DNA from: MPNP01 sp026709725
GTDB lineage: Bacteria; Pseudomonadota; Alphaproteobacteria; Rhodobacterales; Rhodobacteraceae
NCBI GenBank assembly: GCA_965200805.1
Contig: OZ241384.1
Location: 310,001 to 374,000 of the forward strand
Length of the DNA stretch: 64,000 nucleotides
Direction: 5' to 3'
Shown here: in pieces, positions 37,668 through 46,430 of the stretch
How positions within the stretch are numbered: the stretch's first letter is position 1
Layout of the letters: each line of letters begins with the position of its first letter
Program-made: the position numbers and the translations under genes
Notes under the pieces: model-generated
Seen by the model: the letters and a program-made list of their open reading frames with translations, nothing else
What the model was told of the DNA's origin: nothing
Database searches by the model: none

Positions 37668-39179
37668 ATGTTTCATACCGCAAAATTTATCGTCGGCAAA
37701 ACCCTCATTGCCTGCGCGTTTCTGTTTGCCGGCACGGCCTACGGTGAAACCGTCCACCTGACCATTGTCCACTTCAATGACCTCGACCGGATGGAAGAAA
37801 AAGGAGGCCGTGGAGGCGTGGCCCGGCTGGCGGGTCTGATTGATTCGGTCCGGGCAGCTGAAGACCGGGTTCTTGTAACCTTCGGCGGCGATACAATCTC
37901 ACCCTCTCTTCTGGCCGGCTTTGACCAGGGTCGGCACATGATTGATCTGCTCAACAGGCTTGACCTGACAGCCATGGCTCTAGGGAATCATGAATTCGAT
38001 TTCGGTCCTGAAGTGGCAGTTGAACGTGTGGCCGAGGCACGTTTCCCGGTCCTGAGCGCCAACGCCGTCGATCCGGACGGCGATCTCCTTGAAGGCGTCT
38101 TGCCCTCGATCATGGTTGATGCCGGCCCGTACCGGATTGGCATTCTCGGTCTGACGACCCAGGGCACCGCGATCAAGTCCAGCCCGGGCAACATAACCTT
38201 CCTCGACCCCCTTGCCGTGACCGCTGAACACTCCGCGCTGCTGCGCGAACAGGGTGCTGATCTGGTCATTGCCCTTGCCCATACGGATCTCGGTGAAGAT
38301 GCAGAACTGATCGGGCAGGAGGAGGTCGATATCATCCTGAGCGGTGATGATCATATTCGCCGCATCGATTATGGCGATGACCTTCTCTATGCCGAATCGG
38401 GTGCTCAGGCCGATTGGGTGACTGTCATCAATCTGACGCTGGCCGAGGTTGAGGGGCGCAATGGCCCGCGCTTCGTCTGGTCAGCTGATTATGAGGTGAT
38501 CGACACTGCAAAGGTCGAGCCCAATTCCGATATCCTTGCTGCGGTTGCCGTCTATGAAGAACGGCTGGGCGAGGAGTTGGATGTTGATCTTGGCTCGACG
38601 ACGACAGCACTTGACAGCCGTCGCTCAACCGTGCGCTCGGAAGAGGCCGCCATCGCCAATCTGTTTGCAGACGCAATCAGGGAGGCAACGGATGCCGATG
38701 TCTCAATCATGAATGGCGGGGGCATCCGGGCTGACCGGGAATATGAACCCGGCACAGTCCTGACCCGGCGTGACATTCAAAGCGAATTGCCCTTTGGAAA
38801 CCGGACGATGCTCCTTGAAATCTCCGGCCGGGAATTGATCGATGTGCTTGAAAACGGCTTCAGTGAAATTGAAAACGGGGCGGGACGCTTTCCGCATGTC
38901 TCCGGGATCACGGTTACCTATGATCCATCTCAGCCTCCGGGCAACCGCGTTCAAGGCGTAATGTACAGGGACGCACCCTTGAATCCGGACGAGACGTTGA
39001 CACTGGCAATCAACGATTATCTGGCCTCCGGTGGCGATGGATATGATATGCTGATCGACAATACCCGCATCATTGACGCCAACGCATCGGTTCTGATGAC
39101 CGTCCAGGTCTTTGACTATATCTCGTCACGGGGGTCTGTCAGCCCAACTGTCGAGGGTCGGATGGTGATCACGCGGTAA
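37668..39179 (+). CDS. Periplasmic 5'-nucleotidase/metallophosphatase
   Basis: A 503-residue exported enzyme with signal peptide MFHTAKFIVGKTLIACAFLF ending in GTAYG. The metallophosphatase domain has VHFNDLDRM, FGGDTISPS and ALGNHEFDFG. ALAHTDLGED and ILSGDDH follow. The C-terminal 5_nucleotid_C domain has NGGGIRADREYEPGTVLT and ASGGDGYDM. Two usual metal ligands differ: classical members have NDxH and GHxH where this has NDLD and GDDH, as in a variant subgroup. An upstream in-frame start exists, but the ATG at 37668 fits the signal peptide. It probably releases nucleosides from nucleotides outside the cytoplasm. Confidence 0.85.
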   Translation: MFHTAKFIVGKTLIACAFLFAGTAYGETVHLTIVHFNDLDRMEEKGGRGGVARLAGLIDSVRAAEDRVLVTFGGDTISPSLLAGFDQGRHMIDLLNRLDLTAMALGNHEFDFGPEVAVERVAEARFPVLSANAVDPDGDLLEGVLPSIMVDAGPYRIGILGLTTQGTAIKSSPGNITFLDPLAVTAEHSALLREQGADLVIALAHTDLGEDAELIGQEEVDIILSGDDHIRRIDYGDDLLYAESGAQADWVTVINLTLAEVEGRNGPRFVWSADYEVIDTAKVEPNSDILAAVAVYEERLGEELDVDLGSTTTALDSRRSTVRSEEAAIANLFADAIREATDADVSIMNGGGIRADREYEPGTVLTRRDIQSELPFGNRTMLLEISGRELIDVLENGFSEIENGAGRFPHVSGITVTYDPSQPPGNRVQGVMYRDAPLNPDETLTLAINDYLASGGDGYDMLIDNTRIIDANASVLMTVQVFDYISSRGSVSPTVEGRMVITR

Positions 39180-39268
39180 GCACGGCAGCTGCTGAATGGG
39201 GATGCTGGCCTGATGTTGCCGGGCCAACCACCCGAATGATCGGCAAGTGATGCGCAAGAGCCCAGCAG

Positions 39269-39967
39269 ATGGACACAACCCGGGATCACCGTCTTATTGT
39301 CGCCCTTGATCATGATGATCCTGTGAAAGCGCAAGCACTTGTCGAGCAGCTGGGAGACAGGATCGGTTTTTACAAGATCGGTCTTGGATCACTGAACCGT
39401 GAAGGGTTCTCGCTGATTGAATTTGTTCGGAATCAGTGTTGCAAGCGGTTGTTTCTTGATCTCAAACTCTTCGACATTGGCAGCACTGTCAGCCGGGCGG
39501 TCCGGACAATCGCCAAACTGCAGCCGGAGTTTTTGACCGTACATGGCGACCCGCATATCATCCGGGCCGCGATTGATGGTCGCCAGGGACCATTGCCGCG
39601 AATTCTTGCCGTCACAATCCTTACGTCACTTAACCGTCACGATCTCGACGAGTCGCTGTATTGCTCCGGCACGATTGCCGACCTCGCCCCCTTGCGCGCC
39701 GAGAGAGCCTTTGCTGCGGGTGCTGATGGCGTCATCTGCTCTCCGCATGAGGTCGGGGCAATAAGGGCATTGCCGACGGCTGCGGAGAAACTTCTGGTCA
39801 CGCCGGGAATCCGGATGAAAACGGATGATGTCAATGATCAAAAGCGGGTCTGGACACCGGGACTGACACTGGCCCATGGCGCTGACTATCTGGTTGTTGG
39901 GCGTCCGATTACCCGGGCAGGTGATCCCTGTGAGGCTGCCAGACGCATGCTGAATGCCATGCGCTGA
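39269..39967 (+). CDS. pyrF: Orotidine-5'-phosphate decarboxylase
   Basis: A 232-residue TIM-barrel enzyme that makes UMP from OMP, the last step of pyrimidine synthesis. LIVALDHDD is at the start. The catalytic charge network is in RLFLDLKLFDIGSTV (D-x-K-x2-D). Product-phosphate contacts are in VTPGIRM and YLVVGRPITRAGDP. It follows the nucleotidase by 89 bases on the same strand; both concern nucleotides, but co-transcription is uncertain. Confidence 0.95.
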   Translation: MDTTRDHRLIVALDHDDPVKAQALVEQLGDRIGFYKIGLGSLNREGFSLIEFVRNQCCKRLFLDLKLFDIGSTVSRAVRTIAKLQPEFLTVHGDPHIIRAAIDGRQGPLPRILAVTILTSLNRHDLDESLYCSGTIADLAPLRAERAFAAGADGVICSPHEVGAIRALPTAAEKLLVTPGIRMKTDDVNDQKRVWTPGLTLAHGADYLVVGRPITRAGDPCEAARRMLNAMR

Positions 39968-40078
39968 GCCGGGTCAACCGCCCGAAAGTGCACATGAAGG
40001 TCGTATTGCACTTGTGCGCCCTCGATTATAGTGGCTTCGCTCGCTTCAGGTTTGCATTTGCAGGACCTTGAAATTATA

Positions 40079-40153
<75 letters not shown>

Positions 40154-40200
40154 TTTTGCCGAAGAGTTGTCCCAGATTTGAATGCGGGAAAGGTGATGGA

Positions 40201-40326
40201 ATGAAGGTCAAGAATTCGCTTCGGTCGCTCAAGGCCCGACACCAGCAGTGCCAGATCATCCGCCGCAAGGGACGGGTTTACGTCATCAACAAGCATCAAA
40301 AGCGCTTCAAGGCGCGGCAGGGCTGA
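40201..40326 (+). CDS. rpmJ: 50S ribosomal protein L36 (cysteine-poor form)
   Basis: A 41-residue protein starting MKVKNSLRSLKAR and ending INKHQKRFKARQG. It aligns with L36 throughout but has one cysteine instead of the three cysteines and one histidine that bind zinc in the C+ type. This C-minus form is common in alphaproteobacteria. It is preceded at 47 bases by tRNA-Val. Its GGTGATGG leader has only a weak ribosome site. Confidence 0.88.
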   Translation: MKVKNSLRSLKARHQQCQIIRRKGRVYVINKHQKRFKARQG

Positions 40327-40669
40327 GGCCGTCTCTCGGAGATCGGGCCTCAGAGACCCTCTCCAGACCCGGGTTTGAATTCCAGCCATAACGGACCGGA
40401 CCGTCCGTCCGCAGGAATTCATTATCGCTTGCCGGCTGGAACTCCATAAGTTCATCAGTACCGGCGATTCCTGCCCGGCTTGACCCCCTGGCGTTGCAAC
40501 CCAGTGCGGAATTCGGGACAGTTTATCCGGTCTGGAGCCAGCGAACGGATTGAACACCCGAGTGGCAGGACCCTTGACAGATCCTGTCCTGTCCCCCATC
40601 CTGGAGAGGCATGGAGTCCGAGAGCCCTGACTGTGACCTGCATGAGCGGATCGCCGCCCGGAGGAACGC
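40327..40669. other. Intergenic region without a recognised gene
   Basis: 343 bases. Just after rpmJ, GTCTCT (40331-40336) can pair with AGAGAC (40352-40357), a weak possible terminator. Near 40391-40410 an imperfect GGACCGGAC/GTCCGTCC palindrome lies between two GAATTC words. A 20-codon frame ending in the ATGA of the next gene exists but shows no family features. Confidence 0.4.
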
Positions 40670-40873
40670 ATGAGTGCAATGCAGGCCGAATACCGCACCG
40701 ACATCGCCCGCCTGGCGGAGGATATGGCCAAGCGGGATGCCGAGGCGACCCGGCGCGACAAGGACAACCTGCGCTGGGTGGTGGGGTTCGGCCTCGCCCA
40801 GATGGTCCTCACCGTGGCCGTCCTGGCGGCGGGGTTTGCCTTCCTCGGGATCCTGATCGGCTTGCCGTCCTGA
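40670..40873 (+). CDS. Small single-span membrane protein with coiled-coil head
   Basis: 67 residues: a charged helical head (QAEYRTDIARLAEDMAKRDA) and one C-terminal membrane span (QMVLTVAVLAAGFAFLGILI). The head-then-anchor plan resembles short DUF1640/CCDC90-like proteins, but the similarity is too general for a firm call. A GGAGGA ribosome site lies 5 bases before the ATG, which favours it being expressed. It stands alone at the edge of an accessory region. Confidence 0.55.
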   Translation: MSAMQAEYRTDIARLAEDMAKRDAEATRRDKDNLRWVVGFGLAQMVLTVAVLAAGFAFLGILIGLPS

Positions 40874-41169
40874 CCGCCCGCCGGGGCACCCCGGGTCCCG
40901 ACCGCAATCCATCCCGGTCGGATCCCCGGAGGTCCCTCGCGCGCGCCGCGTGACCGATGACGTCGGCGCTCGGGATGAACACGGCTGACAATCGGCCCAC
41001 AAAGGACGAACATCGGCGCCATCGCCTTGACACGGACCCCGCTCCTGCCCTTATGAACCCCCGGATCCGACCTGTCTCGACACGGCGGGCGGATGTGCCA
41101 CAGTTCTGGAGGACCCATGCCCAGCAAGTACGGGACTGGCCCGCCGTCACCCGCCCTGGCGGGCTCGGC

Positions 41170-41860
41170 AGCTGCACCTCGACCGGAAACAGATCCTGAT
41201 TCTCGTGGACACAACGGACGCTGCTGTGGCCTGGGAGTGGTATCCCGGCCAGGCGACCTGTGCCCGCGACGGAATTGCCGCCTGGGCGCGGACCGACTGG
41301 GAAGCGCTGGTCGAGCCGGTCCTCGAGACCATCACCCTGTGTCCCAATGGTGGCACGGATTCCACTGCTGCCGATGCCGGGCGGCACCTGGGCCAACATC
41401 TCGCCCGACTCGGCATTCGCACCGTCCGCCAGGTGGTCCGCCCCGAGCGGTGCGGGCCCGAATGGACCGTCGCCGGGGCCAATGCCAGAGACATCCATAC
41501 CCTTCTCCAGCGTCACACCTGCCGCCTCAACTGTGTCGCACACGCCCCGAGACCATCCCGGTGCAGATCGGCGACACCACCCGGCGCGTCCCGGTCCGCC
41601 ACTCCCATCTCTGGGCCGATGAGTTCGGGATTCCGATCCGCTGGCGCCTTGCCGTGGAGGGCGGGGACGGCTGGCTCTGGTGGCCGCGCCGCCTGCCGCC
41701 TGACCCCAGAGTTTTTGGTGGCCCCTGTATGGTCGCTGCGGTGCGGATTGTATCCGATGACATCAGTCCCGCTGCGAGCGGAGTCCTGACTGCCGTCATC
41801 GTGCGGATGGTCCTCAGCGGGTCCGTCTTTGAGGGTGTGCCGGACAGGGTCCCCTTGTGA
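41170..41860 (+). pseudogene. Frameshifted gene of unknown function
   Basis: Two successive frames look like one former protein. The first (about 41170-41550) reads LHLDRKQILILVDTTDAAVAWEWYP and TLCPNGGTDSTAADAGRHLGQHLARLG. It shifts near 41550 into a second frame with VQIGDTTRRVPVRHSHLWADEFG and WRLAVEGGDGWLWWPRRLP. The hydrophobic ILILVDTTD strand followed by an Asp-rich loop vaguely recalls Toprim folds, but I do not recognise the family. The GC content is high, as in nearby islands. Confidence 0.4.
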
Positions 41861-41906
41861 ATCGGGAACTCTTCCATGATCCGTTCAGGGATGTCCGCCC
41901 TGATTG

Positions 41907-42600
41907 TCATCTCCTGTCACGTCCCCCCCTGCCGGCACCGATGATGCAGTCCACGCCGCTGTCTTTCATGGGGGCGTCGGGGTTGAGGTCCTTGGTCACG
42001 GCCCGGTTGATCAGAATGGCCTTTTGCTCGTTCGGCAGATCAATCAATCGCCGCATCAATCTCGGCGGTCTTTTTGTCCAGGAAACTCGCGATTCGGGCC
42101 TGAGCGGCGAGGTCGATAATCGGAACCTGAAGATCGAGTAGATCTGTCTGGTTTAGGGTGGATCGTACACCAGCACCAAGCTTGCTAAAGACTTCTGCTT
42201 GATAAATTGAGTGGTAAAAGCAGTACAGGAACCGGGAACTTGTGCCCGTCCCCGGCACCAATCAAATGTACGCTGAACTCATTATCCCGTTTTGATGCAC
42301 CAATCCAACGCGGCTGGTCTTCACATTTTCAAGATCAATCAGCTTGAAAACCAGGTCGTCTTTATTGAATACCTGATAAGTGCGGCAATCGCCCGGAACC
42401 AAAGCTTCAGGATTATCCGGATTATTGTTGATGACGCCCCGGTGCGTCAGAGAAAGAACGTTCTCGCTGGCTCCGTCAGGATTCAGAATTTTCCTATATC
42501 TGAGGTGCCGCCCACCACGCTCCCAGAGCCAGTCCTCAGGCACATCTCCGATCCAAGGAATACCGCTCCTTGTATCTCTCATACTTCGGCTCTTGATCAA
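41907..42600 (-). pseudogene. hsdS: Type I restriction specificity subunit relic
   Basis: The start MRDTRSGIPWIGDVPEDWLWERGGRHL and the stretch KDDLVFKLIDLENVKTSRVGLVHQNGIMSSAYI are HsdS-like. A TGA at 42262-42264 interrupts the frame, which then continues as LVPGTGTSSRFLYCFYHSIYQAEVFSKLG and TDLLDLQVPIIDLAAQARIASFLDKKTAEIDAAID. A further shift gives LPNEQKAILINRAVTK and NPDAPMKDSGVD, the linker before a second target-recognition domain, which is missing. HsdS chooses the DNA target of type I enzymes; this one cannot be functional. It follows the DUF262 gene by 3 bases. Confidence 0.85.
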
Positions 42601-42603
42601 GCA

Positions 42604-44439
42604 TCACACAGCCTCCCCATCAAGAAGACGCTTCGGAGACCAGATCAGTTCTGCCAGTTGGCAATAGAGTCGTGAGCGTTCCTCAAGGTCGGCCTTGGCA
42701 AAGCTCTCGTGGGAACGGAATGGCAAATGGTGTTTGTTGATGGTCTGCCGGAAGCCGGGGTTGTTGCTGTAGAAATCTTCATTCAGCGACTGGGCCAGGG
42801 CGTTCTGTTTCAGATAGTGCGGCAGCTTCTCGTCATAGGTCATGTCGTTGAGGCTGGCATTGATCTTCTTAGGCAACAGCAGCAGCCCGCCAATACAATT
42901 ACGATGCTGATCAAAGTCGTTCTGCTGATCGAACTCCTCCATGAAACGGTCGTAGTGATCGGCCCAGATATGCTCGACCTCAAAAGCATTTTGACCTGAG
43001 CGGACGATGTAATCCTCGTAGTGACCGGGCCCTCCGGATTGCTGTTCCAGCCAGTCGGTGAAACGGGCCAATTGGCGGTGAATGGCTTTGGAAGTGAACT
43101 GGTTCAGGCCGACCGGCGTGGTGAAGTCGATCTCTTTCATCTCTTCCAGCAAACGTTTGTGAAGAACGGTGCGTATCTCAGCCAGAGACTTGCCGCGAAT
43201 ATCACGGATGACCGTGAACACCGCGTACTGCATCTGTGAGTAGATGGAGGACTTGTAGTTCCAAAATCGGAGGTTCAGCCAACTGTCGATGAAGTCAGCG
43301 GCAACGGCCATCTTGGTGCTGATGGTGACCGGATCGTCCTCGACCGAGATCGCGGATAGGATCACGTGGTGTTGCAGGGTGAAGCCTGCATCGGCGTTGT
43401 ATTTGACGCTCTCTAAGCCTTTGGTACGGGTTGTCGATGCGTTGAGCAGCCTCAGATAAAGGTCACCGAAGATACGCATGTCCCGTTCCACTAATTGATA
43501 GAAATCGTCGCTGGACTGGAGACCAAGGGCCTGTTTGTTGTCACGGACCCAGCGGTGATACTCGGTGCCGATCTTGTCAAAGTCTTCGGGCTTGGCGTCC
43601 TTCTTCCTGGCCCTGATGTCCTTGGCGTACTGCGATCTGAGCCAAGCCTTGAAGAAGTCGGCCTCGGTTTCCTTGCCGTATTCAGCGAACCTGCCCAGGT
43701 ATTCCTTGATGCGCGTGTCTGCTTCCTGCCGCTTCTTGGGATCCTCAATGTTGGCAAGCAGATAACCCTTGAGCATGTCTGTGGGTGACAGGGACAGGCC
43801 CCGGTCGTTCATGGTCTCAAAGATCGTATACGCATCACCATCATCCTGAGCGGTGATTTCGATCATCTTTACGTTGCGGATAATCCACCAGATGAACATG
43901 TGCAGGGCGGCGGGCTCCATGTCCTTGGGGAAGATTTCGTCAAGGTCGTCGTAGCGTTCCACCAGATTGCGTACTGAGTCTGATTTGCCTTCCGGATTAA
44001 AGATTCCATCCTCCAGCAGAGCCTCCATACAGTCATTGCGTTCAGGGATATCGAGCTTGAACTTGTCACCGTCCGGGTCCTGATCGAACACGAAAGACTT
44101 TATCTTGTCGACCTTCTTGGCCATGCCGCTTTGCAGGTGGTTCAGGTAGATCAGCAGCAGCGTGAGAGTGGTGATGCGTTGCTGGCCATCAACGATGTTT
44201 CGCACATCGCCTGCCTTGCTGATCACTATGGAGCCAAGGAAGTATCTGGATTGCTCCTTCAGCGGCGTGTCCGGTTTGCATGGATTCCAGGTCTGAAGAA
44301 ACTGTCCGTGCAGATCGTCCACCAATTCCTGAAGCTGTTTGCGCTCCCAACGATATTCGCGTTGGTAGTAGTCGATGCCAAAGGCAGCACCTGAGAGCAG
44401 CTCTTCGAGGGTTTTGTCGTCGCCCTTAATATTCTGCAT
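42604..44439 (-). CDS. DUF262/DUF1524 protein (GmrSD-like, single chain)
   Basis: A 611-residue protein. The N-terminal DUF262 (ParB/Srx-fold NTPase) domain has RYFLGSIVIS and the DGQQR motif at residues 84-88 (NIVDGQQRITTLTLL). The C-terminal DUF1524 domain has the His-Me/HNH-like NAFEVEHIWAD at about 486-494 and HRNCIGGLLLLPKKIN. This arrangement is that of GmrSD-type IV restriction enzymes, which cut modified phage DNA, and of SspE-like effectors. The frame is intact although it sits between dead hsdM and hsdS pieces, so selection may have kept it. Its target modification is unknown. Confidence 0.85.
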   Translation of the reverse strand: MQNIKGDDKTLEELLSGAAFGIDYYQREYRWERKQLQELVDDLHGQFLQTWNPCKPDTPLKEQSRYFLGSIVISKAGDVRNIVDGQQRITTLTLLLIYLNHLQSGMAKKVDKIKSFVFDQDPDGDKFKLDIPERNDCMEALLEDGIFNPEGKSDSVRNLVERYDDLDEIFPKDMEPAALHMFIWWIIRNVKMIEITAQDDGDAYTIFETMNDRGLSLSPTDMLKGYLLANIEDPKKRQEADTRIKEYLGRFAEYGKETEADFFKAWLRSQYAKDIRARKKDAKPEDFDKIGTEYHRWVRDNKQALGLQSSDDFYQLVERDMRIFGDLYLRLLNASTTRTKGLESVKYNADAGFTLQHHVILSAISVEDDPVTISTKMAVAADFIDSWLNLRFWNYKSSIYSQMQYAVFTVIRDIRGKSLAEIRTVLHKRLLEEMKEIDFTTPVGLNQFTSKAIHRQLARFTDWLEQQSGGPGHYEDYIVRSGQNAFEVEHIWADHYDRFMEEFDQQNDFDQHRNCIGGLLLLPKKINASLNDMTYDEKLPHYLKQNALAQSLNEDFYSNNPGFRQTINKHHLPFRSHESFAKADLEERSRLYCQLAELIWSPKRLLDGEAV

Positions 44440-44442
44440 CGA

Positions 44443-44598
44443 TCAAACCCCTTCATCAGTGAATCCAACGAGCCGTTTCAGCAGACCTTCGGTTTCTTTC
44501 TCAATCTCCAGAATATCCCGGGCGACCTCTTGTAGAGGGAATGTCCCGCTCTCTGTTGAAACGTCACCGAGCGGTGCTGCCTCATCTGCTGCATTTAT
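44443..44598 (-). pseudogene. hsdM: C-terminal fragment of type I DNA methyltransferase
   Basis: The last 51 residues before the TGA at 44443-44445 include LQEVARDILEIEKETEGLLKRLVGF. This is the C-terminal helix typical of HsdM. The coding sequence meets the GC-rich island at about 44600 and everything upstream is lost. Its stop is 3 bases before the DUF262 gene, reproducing the common hsdM-accessory-hsdS order. Confidence 0.6.
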
Positions 44599-44599
44599 A

Positions 44600-45282
44600 C
44601 GACACCCCGCCCCTGCTCAAGCTGTGACATCCGACGGTGCCTCTCCAGGGCCGCCCTGAGGATGGGGATCTGCCTCCAGCCCTCAGACACCGGAACCCCT
44701 TCCAGGCTTCAGGCATCCCCTGCTGTGGAGGGAGAGGGGGCTTGGCGGGGGGCGCCTGCGATCCCGGGCCTGTGACCCCTGGGACGACCTCTGGGGCAGG
44801 CACCCGGTGATGGTGCGGGCCCCATGGGTGTGAAAGGAGGGGATCCGGCAGCGCCGGATGGGGACATCCGCCCCCGGGGGGACTGATGCGGTCCGGGGTG
44901 CGGCGTTGGGGGGGGGGCGCCCCCTCCCAGTTGATCATGAAGGAGGGCGCCGGGGGGATGCGTCCCGCCGTCCGTGTCGATGCCGGTCGGAGATCATGAT
45001 GGGGCGCCGGTCATCAGAGGCCCTCCCGATCATCATGAAGGATGGGGGTGGAGACCCTCGATCCGCCCGTCATCATCAGACCCATCGGCATCATCAGATC
45101 CATCGGCAGCGCGGTCCGGCCCCGGGAGCCTTGATCACGAGGGAGGTCGCCGCCCATCCGTGCACCAGGATCCGGCCACTCCGCAGGGCGGGCCGCACTG
45201 AGGGCCCCGGCGCCGGGAGACGGCGGACTTCACGGACGATCATCATGGCGGGGAGGGGCAGGGATATGTTGAGGATTGACCG
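44600..45282. other. Second GC-rich, repeat-bearing non-coding island
   Basis: About 680 bases of the same kind of DNA as at 15.1-17.4 kb: long G and C runs, many CATCAT/ATGATG words and no plausible gene. It cuts off hsdM on the left and abuts the 3' end of the Fic gene on the right. It contains one 18-bp tandem duplication (45071-45106). Confidence 0.7.
45071..45106. repeat. Two tandem copies of an 18-bp unit
   Basis: CATCATCAGACCCATCGG (45071-45088) is followed directly by CATCATCAGATCCATCGG (45089-45106), with one mismatch. Confidence 0.9.
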
Positions 45283-45882
45283 CTAGGATCGGGCAAAGGC
45301 AAGCAGCGGTCTGATATCATAATCGTCGGCTGCACGAAGTGCCGCAACATAACGTGTCCGCGTTTCGCTGACATTGATCAGGCTGGCACGGCCCCAGGTG
45401 AAGGGTTCCCGACCGAGCCTTGCCGCAAGGAGATCGGCGACAAGGCGGGCAGCGCGACCATTGCCGTTGGGAAATGGATGTATGGCGACAAGGCGGTGAT
45501 GCAGCCGGACCGCGATCTCATCCGGTGGGCAGGTTTGATGATCAACCCAGTAACGGGTATCAGTCAGAGCTGTGTGGACCTGAACGGAAATCTGGGCCGG
45601 ATCAATGCCGATGTTGCGTTCGGTCTGACGGAACTTGCCCGCCCAAGCCCAGACATTGTTGAACGTTCTCCGGTGAAGTTCTGAAATAAAATCCACAGTG
45701 AGCACATCACGGCGGTGTTGGCGGCGGGCCCATGCTGCACCGGCAGCGACATTGGTCTGTTCCATTTCATTGAGTTCACCGCGGTAGGTGATCCATGTCG
45801 GCAGCAAACCCTCATGCTCCTCCGGTTCAAGCGGAGTTGTGTCCCGGGACTCTTCGAACAGATCGTTCATGGTCATTCCCAC
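45283..45882 (-). CDS. Fic-domain protein (mobile mystery protein B)
   Basis: A 199-residue Fic protein with the full active-site motif HPFPNGNGRAAR at residues 135-146, which normally transfers AMP to a hydroxyl of a target protein. The N-terminal region LEPEEHEGLLPTWITYRGELNEMEQTN and the size match the family called mobile mystery protein B. It is encoded downstream of, and overlapping by 10 bases, the HTH protein A. The pair behaves like a toxin-antitoxin module on mobile DNA, although the target is not known. A second ATG (45873 region, MNDLFEE) could be the real start. Confidence 0.85.
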   Translation of the reverse strand: MGMTMNDLFEESRDTTPLEPEEHEGLLPTWITYRGELNEMEQTNVAAGAAWARRQHRRDVLTVDFISELHRRTFNNVWAWAGKFRQTERNIGIDPAQISVQVHTALTDTRYWVDHQTCPPDEIAVRLHHRLVAIHPFPNGNGRAARLVADLLAARLGREPFTWGRASLINVSETRTRYVAALRAADDYDIRPLLAFARS

Positions 45883-46328
45883 AGATCACGTTCTACGAGG
45901 TGTTCGTGAACATGCATATCGATTTGCTCTTCGCGTTCCCTTTCAGTGAGCCCCTGCGCCTCGAGGTCCATGCTATGTGCGATACGCCCGATTTCCCTCC
46001 TTGCCATTTCCCTGGCACGGCTGTGCACGGCGTGCTCAAGCGAGGTCTTGGGCACGAGGGCATAAACAAGAGTGCAGTCAAGTGCCTCCGCGGCCTTGCG
46101 GAGTGTCTTCAGTTGGATGGTGCCACCGGCCTCGGACTTCTCGAGGCCGGCAACGCTCTGGGGTTTCATGCCGATTCGCCTACCAAGCTGAGGTGCTGTC
46201 ATGCCGAGGGCATCCCGGATGGCCCGCACCCAGCCTTTCGACGGCACACCGAAATGAAAGTCAGGCCTGAAAGCCGACAGACGCTTGTCAAGGCGTTGTC
46301 GGGCGATTTGTCGATTTTGGTTTTTCAT
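45873..46328 (-). CDS. HTH protein (mobile mystery protein A)
   Basis: A 151-residue DNA-binding protein with a basic head and an XRE-like helix-turn-helix (IRDALGMTAPQLGRRIGMKPQSVAGLEKSEAGG), then TIQLKTLRKAAEALDCTLVYALVPK. This is the standard partner of the Fic protein B and probably its repressor and antidote. The start at 46328 is right beside an inverted repeat (46331-46372), which is a good candidate for autoregulation. Confidence 0.87.
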   Translation of the reverse strand: MKNQNRQIARQRLDKRLSAFRPDFHFGVPSKGWVRAIRDALGMTAPQLGRRIGMKPQSVAGLEKSEAGGTIQLKTLRKAAEALDCTLVYALVPKTSLEHAVHSRAREMARREIGRIAHSMDLEAQGLTEREREEQIDMHVHEHLVERDLWE

Positions 46329-46330
46329 AA

Positions 46331-46372
46331 GGCTATAACCTGTTTCAATCTGTTAAAATAAAGGTTATAGCC
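46331..46372. promoter_or_regulatory. Inverted-repeat operator of the mobile mystery A/B pair
   Basis: GGCTATAACCT (46331-46341) and its exact complement AGGTTATAGCC (46362-46372) are separated by 20 bases, putting the centres 31 bp or about three helical turns apart. A related half site (TATAGCCTGTTT) follows at about 46399. It begins three bases upstream of the protein A start codon. Confidence 0.7.
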
Positions 46373-46430
46373 TGAATATTTGATTTATTATACAGAATAT
46401 AGCCTGTTTTTATTCTCAGATCATTCCATA

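Noticed and set aside
42262..42264. TGA in hsdS and TAG in the helicase (33597) as recoded sense codons, for example selenocysteine.
   Set aside because: Both genes have other disabling changes, and the two stops differ. Intact genes in the window use TGA and TAG as ordinary ends. Decay is the simpler reading.
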